Below are positions 51,401 to 57,400 of a DNA stretch of 64,000 bases, one piece after another. Source of the stretch: Onchidella celtica (Eukaryota; Mollusca; Gastropoda; Systellommatophora; Onchidiidae); NCBI GenBank assembly GCA_963931925.1, contig OZ007582.1, positions 37,535,617 to 37,599,616 on the forward strand. Direction: 5' to 3'. How positions within the stretch are numbered: the stretch's first letter is position 1; each line of letters begins with the position of its first letter. The notes under the pieces were generated by a model that did no database searches, was not told the origin of the DNA, and saw only the letters and a list, made by a program, of their open reading frames with translations. The position numbers and the translations under genes are program-made.

Positions 51401-54400
51401 GATGCACTGATGTCTGAAGCAGGACTCCTTAACCCTCACCCTGCAAAGGGCAGCATATGCCAGCATCAACTTTCCATGCATTCACTCTGCACCAGCGTAC
51501 AAATAAGGCAAGGTCAAGCTGACCACGCAGCGAGCGAGCCAGATTTTCAACTGTCCTCTTTGAGACGTAACTACTGTCTTATTGCTCACTGTATCTCTTC
51601 TAAATCAAAGGCATTGTGACAAGGACATGTTAACCAGTGAACCACTGGTCGGAATCACAAAGACTAAGCTTTCAAAGGCTCTCCCGACGCTATCAAAAGA
51701 TGTAACATCGACATGCGAAACTGTTGCTCACTAAATTTGCAATATTATCTCATTTTCTCACAAGCTGACCATCTGGATTTGTCTGTATCTAAGAACCAAT
51801 CAGAAACAAGCTCTGAAATGATCTTTGCCCCAAATGCACACATTGGTTCATTAGTATGTGTCACTATGAAACCATATGTTTAGGGCTTGGGGGGTGTGGC
51901 TAGTTATCATGCTTTGTTCTCATGAAAACTACAGCTGTCAGTTTAGTTTCATGAGTCAGATCATTGGTTAGAGGCTTACAGACAAAGGTTTTGCTGGTTA
52001 TTCCATTATCAAGCATGATAAAGCATAGCAGCAAATGTTTTCATACCGATCACTAAAAACCGAGCCATGTGGACAGCGGTGGTGTGGTCATCATACATCG
52101 GCAAGGGTCAGTGCTACCCAGGCACGATTCTCCATGAGTAAGGTCACTGACCGGACATCGGGCTTTGAGTGTTGGTCGCAGGGTGAGCGTTACGACCATT
52201 CCAGGAGACATTCCAATGGGGCTGACTATGTATTGGGTGTCAAATCTTACAATTATGAAAGAAAGTGAAAATCCTTGTAACTGATTTTTTTTTTTTTTTT
52301 CATCTCAAAGTGTTTACAAATTTTTAAAAATCTTTTAAATTTTTGTTTCACATGCCATTGTGTACATCATTCCAGGATTTTGCATGTCTTTTATATATAT
52401 GTATGCAGGTGAGCTTTAACTCTGCACCACTTCCACAATGAAAATAGCATAGACGAGAAATAAGCCTATACAAGTTGTTAATTGCTACATCATTTGTTTG
52501 TATTTTTGTATCTTGTATACTTCTTTAATCCCATTTGGGAAATCAGCCTTAGCATCACTGCAGCCAGTAACAACTGGAGCAGACACATCACCAAAGTGCA
52601 GCTTTGGTCAGGGGTTGGGGGTTGTGGGGAGGGGGAGGGGGAGGGAGTGGTAGGAATAAATTTTATTTAATTTTGCCCAGGCAGCAGCCTGTTCAGCCAG
52701 CTCTTTTCATCCATTCATTTATCCATCCAGACAGACAGTACTGAGTTTCAACACATTAAGGACACTTTATACGTAAGTGGGGGCCATTTCAAGAATGATT
52801 AATGTCATACATCCTATGTTAAAATTCTTCCCTGATTACTAGCGGATATAGGCTTGACAACAAAGTCTTTTAATGTAACATCAACCCTGGAACCTGGGAA
52901 GAACTAGCAGAGGACCATTCAGCTTGGAAGTCTACAGTGAGAGCTGGAGTCCAACACTTCGAGAACAACATCATCTCAGACCAAATTGAGAAGTGCCAAG
53001 TAAGAAAGGAGAAACCCCCACAATCTCGCGGCACCTCTCTAATCTGCCAGTACTGTAATAGGAGATGCTTATCCAACATCAGTAGGATAAGCCATGAGAG
53101 AAGCTGCAGGAGAAAGGAGTCAATTTAGCTGCTGACCGTCTGTCAAGACGAAAAGAGCCGAGTAAGTGATAGAATGACCGTCCTGTTCACTTGGTGTTAA
53201 CTCTATTGAGCATGCATGGGATGAACTAAGCTGGCTAATCCTTCAGCAGGGATTCAGCAATGTGCACAATTTGGTGAGGGAACTCATTGCAGAATGGAAC
53301 ATCATATCCCTACAGTACCTCTGGAGGCTGGGCAATGGCATGAGGCATTTGTGCTAGGCCCTTATAAACGCTCTCTGTGGTCAAACCAATAATGGAACAG
53401 GCCAATTTCCTATAGAAGCAGTTTGTGAATAAATTGTTCTGAAAAGTAATTAGGCAGAAAACAAAATACGGTAAGACCATGGATTTTCTTCGCGGCATTT
53501 TAAGAATCCATTATATATAAAATCTGATAGCGTCTCAAGAGTGTTCAGTTCTGTGCACTTTTCCCCAACACGAACAACATACACAGTGCATGCATATGAA
53601 CAAGCACGTGAAACCAAATTTGACACACAAATTATCTTATTCATGAAAATTTTTGTTCATAATCATTGCTACTGCAATCTGCCAAGGTCACTAAAATGCT
53701 TGTGTCAAAGATGAATAATTGAACATTTTTCGAATTGCATCTGTCTAAGATTATAAATGTTTCCCCAAAGACCACCTCATCAAGACAAATAATTGCCAGT
53801 GTTCTATCTTTTTCAGTAATTTGAAGAGCACAGAAGGGAAAAAAGGGAACAGAGTAGCACCATTCATTTTCTCTAATACAGGCTGCATCAATGAGTGCAC
53901 ATTTTTTCATGAAGTAAAAGTCATAAGTTTTCACTATAAAAGCAATTTCCCACAACTTCATTTTTGCTTAACCCTTTACTTGCCAGGGCTAGCAAGTTCT
54001 GATTTTCATATTCTTTGTTACTTTTACATGTGATTACTGAAGTCCTTTCACATTATTGTGTGAATCTAAATTAATGAAGCAACTTTCTATAAAACTTTCA
54101 GTTTTCTGCAATTTGATGATAATTTGATGACAGGAACCAGAATCCTAGCACACTGGGCATCCCCATTAGCATTCCTCTCCCTAATCCAAGATCCATTTGA
54201 GGATTTTCCTACTTATGGTCCCAGTAAATAATTTATATTTCTATATTAAAATATAAATATAAATTTTCATAGTCTTTTCTTTATCTGCATAATTTACCAG
54301 CATTAAACAAAAGGGAATTCAAGAGCATATAATGTCGGCATTTAAAGGGTTCAGCAATGTTTTTTCTATGTGTATTTAGTCACAACATCTAAATCTTCTC

Positions 54401-57400
54401 ATTGTATCACTTCCAACTCTGAGAAAAACAAGGATATGATTTGGTAGGCTATACTCCACCCAAGGTGTAATTACACGAGTAGCCCGAATGTCTGCCAGGA
54501 GTGTCTGCGACAGGTATCCAGCACATGCACGTCCCTCAGTTGCATTTACTTTAATTACAGTAAGGACCACAACATCTTGTCCTAGTCTCATTGACCCCGA
54601 CTTGAAGCCAGAGCCAAACTTCCCAATTGGAGCTCCTCTGGTTTTACTTTCTGTCTTCTTTTCACAGAAGCCAAAACTGAAACATTGACAAAACAAAAAT
54701 GAAGGCTGAGGACAGACCAAAAACATGTTACATTTCGCACATATCTGAAAAACAACTGGTCATTATATTATACAAAAAGCGTTGCTATGCCTAGCAGGCT
54801 GCTAACAATTATGTATATAAAGCAGGAATCATCATGGCCATCAAATGGCAAAACACGGTCCCAGATACCGAGGTCCTTGTCCACACACACCTTCCCAGCA
54901 TCCTGGTGCAATCTCAGCTCAGTTGGGCAGGTCGCTTAGCTTGTATGCCAGTCTACCGGCTGCCCAAAAAGACTATTTTACGGCAAACTGCTGCAGGGCA
55001 AACATTCTCAAGGAGGCCAGCAAAAACGCTACAAGGATACATTGAAATCCTCCTTGAAGGCCTTCAACCTGGACACCACCTGCTGGGAGGAGGCTATCCA
55101 GAACAGAGCCAACTGCCGCTCCTCCATCAGCAAAGTCATTGTCAAGTGTGAGGCCAAATGGACTGCTGCTCAGGAACAGTGATGGCAGGTGAGGAATTCC
55201 AGGGCCGTTGACCCTCATCTGGCAGCCACCATTCTCTGTCCTAACTGCCAGAGGTCCTTTCGTGCACAGATTGGACTCAATGGACTCAACCTGTGCACTC
55301 ACAGTCAACCACCACTCCCACCCGCTTGATGACTAGATGGTCTTAGTCAAGTCTGACTAACAAACAACATGCAGTGGACCATCATGTTTAATGACACTGC
55401 TAATAACGAGATCTTGCTGACAGCAAGAACATTTTAAATGCCCGTTTTTTTCTGCTATATGGGGTCTACAATAAAATGCTCGAATAATGGCAATCGATAA
55501 TCACAGCACTTGCTATCGCGAGATAATTAATCTTGAGTGCGTACGACAAATGGTGGGAACGGCATGATTACAGAAGCTTCCAACCTTGTATTTAATGTTT
55601 TGAAATTTTATGTTCAAGTAATCTTATGATATTTGATATCCAGTCACAGGTGCTTGTTCCTCCAGAAAAATCAGGGAATTCCGAGCAAACTGTTTTGCTT
55701 TTGTTTTCAAACAACCTCACACAAATAAACAAGAAGGCAAACTATTTGGAGGCTTAGCACCTAATTTTTTTAAGTGTCAACTAATCTTACAGAGTCCTTT
55801 GTAGCCTATCGACTTATCGTGTTTATCCAACTTTATGGTCAGCTTTTAAAAATGCTGTCACGACAGTAAAACCACAATGAGATGTCTTTTCTATGCTTCC
55901 TGTGATAAGCCCAGTGCATGGAGGAGTACCTACACATGGATTTCATGCACTTTCAATTCAGTGCAATTTCCCTACCTGGAAATGAGTGCAGTGTCCTGGC
56001 ACAACATGATAGTTGCAGTAACACTGTAGATTATTATTGGGAGACTTTCTAGATCAGAGAATGAGAGAGATGTGGGTTTATCCTGGGCAATGCTGGGTAC
56101 CAAATCTAGTGTCAAATATGTACATATATGTGAGGCGCTCAGGAAATGCCGGTCAAATGAATCTGTGTCATGCATAAAACATCACATTTCCTTGTTACTG
56201 AACCGCTATGTCAGTTGGGCAGTGTTGAAGGGAAATCAGAAATGTAGACAAGAAAATAATTATAAATAAGCCGACTATAATTTAGTTTAATTCGTAGCGC
56301 CACCACCAAGTTCATGTTAAAACCTATCTAGAATGCATGGAGGCACACATTTACCGACATATTTCATCTCAGAATTTTCAATCCCTACACTAGAGTTAGA
56401 TATCTAGTATTACTGGACGGCTGCTTTCGTCATTTTGTGCCCTCACATTCGATGCACATGTGCCTTTCATGTCATTTTTAAACAGAAAGAGTGAAAATTC
56501 ACTTGCATGTTGATAGATAGTGAATTTCCATATGTTTTTAAGTGTGTCTATAAAGAAATGTAAGCGACCGACCCTCGGTTGCTATGGAAATCTTTAGCTG
56601 AAAGTCACCAATCTTTAAACGCCATTTTCTCTCAATTCTGCCATTGCTCGCGGGTCACGAAGGTTGGCTTTAAATATAAATATCTCAGCACACAGGTGTC
56701 GTAGCTCCATAATTTTTTCACTGGCATAAAGTACAATCTCTTAACTTTCCAGTGATACCAATATCTCAAAATCTTCAAACTTTTACAAGTGAGTCATTTC
56801 ACCTGACCACGCGACATATGTTTGGGAGTCTACGTATCCAGCTGACTTGTTTGCCTTACCTCAACATTTTCAGCAACAGTGTTTTATCCATGGCATGTCC
56901 ATTATCCTCAAATTTCAAGTATTCTCTGCCACCTTCGGCTATAAAATCAATCTTCATCTCTTTGGCATTGGCATCATATGCATTATCTGTAATGAAACCC
57001 CTGACATGAATCAAGTTTAAAATATGGCTTAAATCACATTGTAAAGGAATGTAATCATGAAAGGCTTTTTAACTGCTAAGCCCTAAATTCTACAAAATAT
57101 CACATTACGCATAGAAAAACGTAACGGTGTGCATAAGCCTATTTTAAAAGGTCTTGAAGTTTACTAAATTTTGAATACTTTTGGTAATTCTGAGCTAGAA
57201 CTGAGTTAAACAGAAAAAAGTGTTCCATCATGAATCAAAAAGTGTGACCAGAAATTGCATTCAATGCCACTCTTCACACATTGCTGGCTGAAAGCCAACT
57301 TTGTAACAAAGAATTTTGCAAGCGCTTGTGGTGCAACAAAAAGATCTATTAGCTTTTGCTTCGAATCCAAGTGTCATTATTAATGTGACCTAGATCTAAA

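Noticed and set aside
53641-53961. 106-codon minus-strand frame as an extra MORC exon
   Set aside because: Exon 4 and exon 5 already join in phase, the frame shows no MORC similarity, and it would break continuity.
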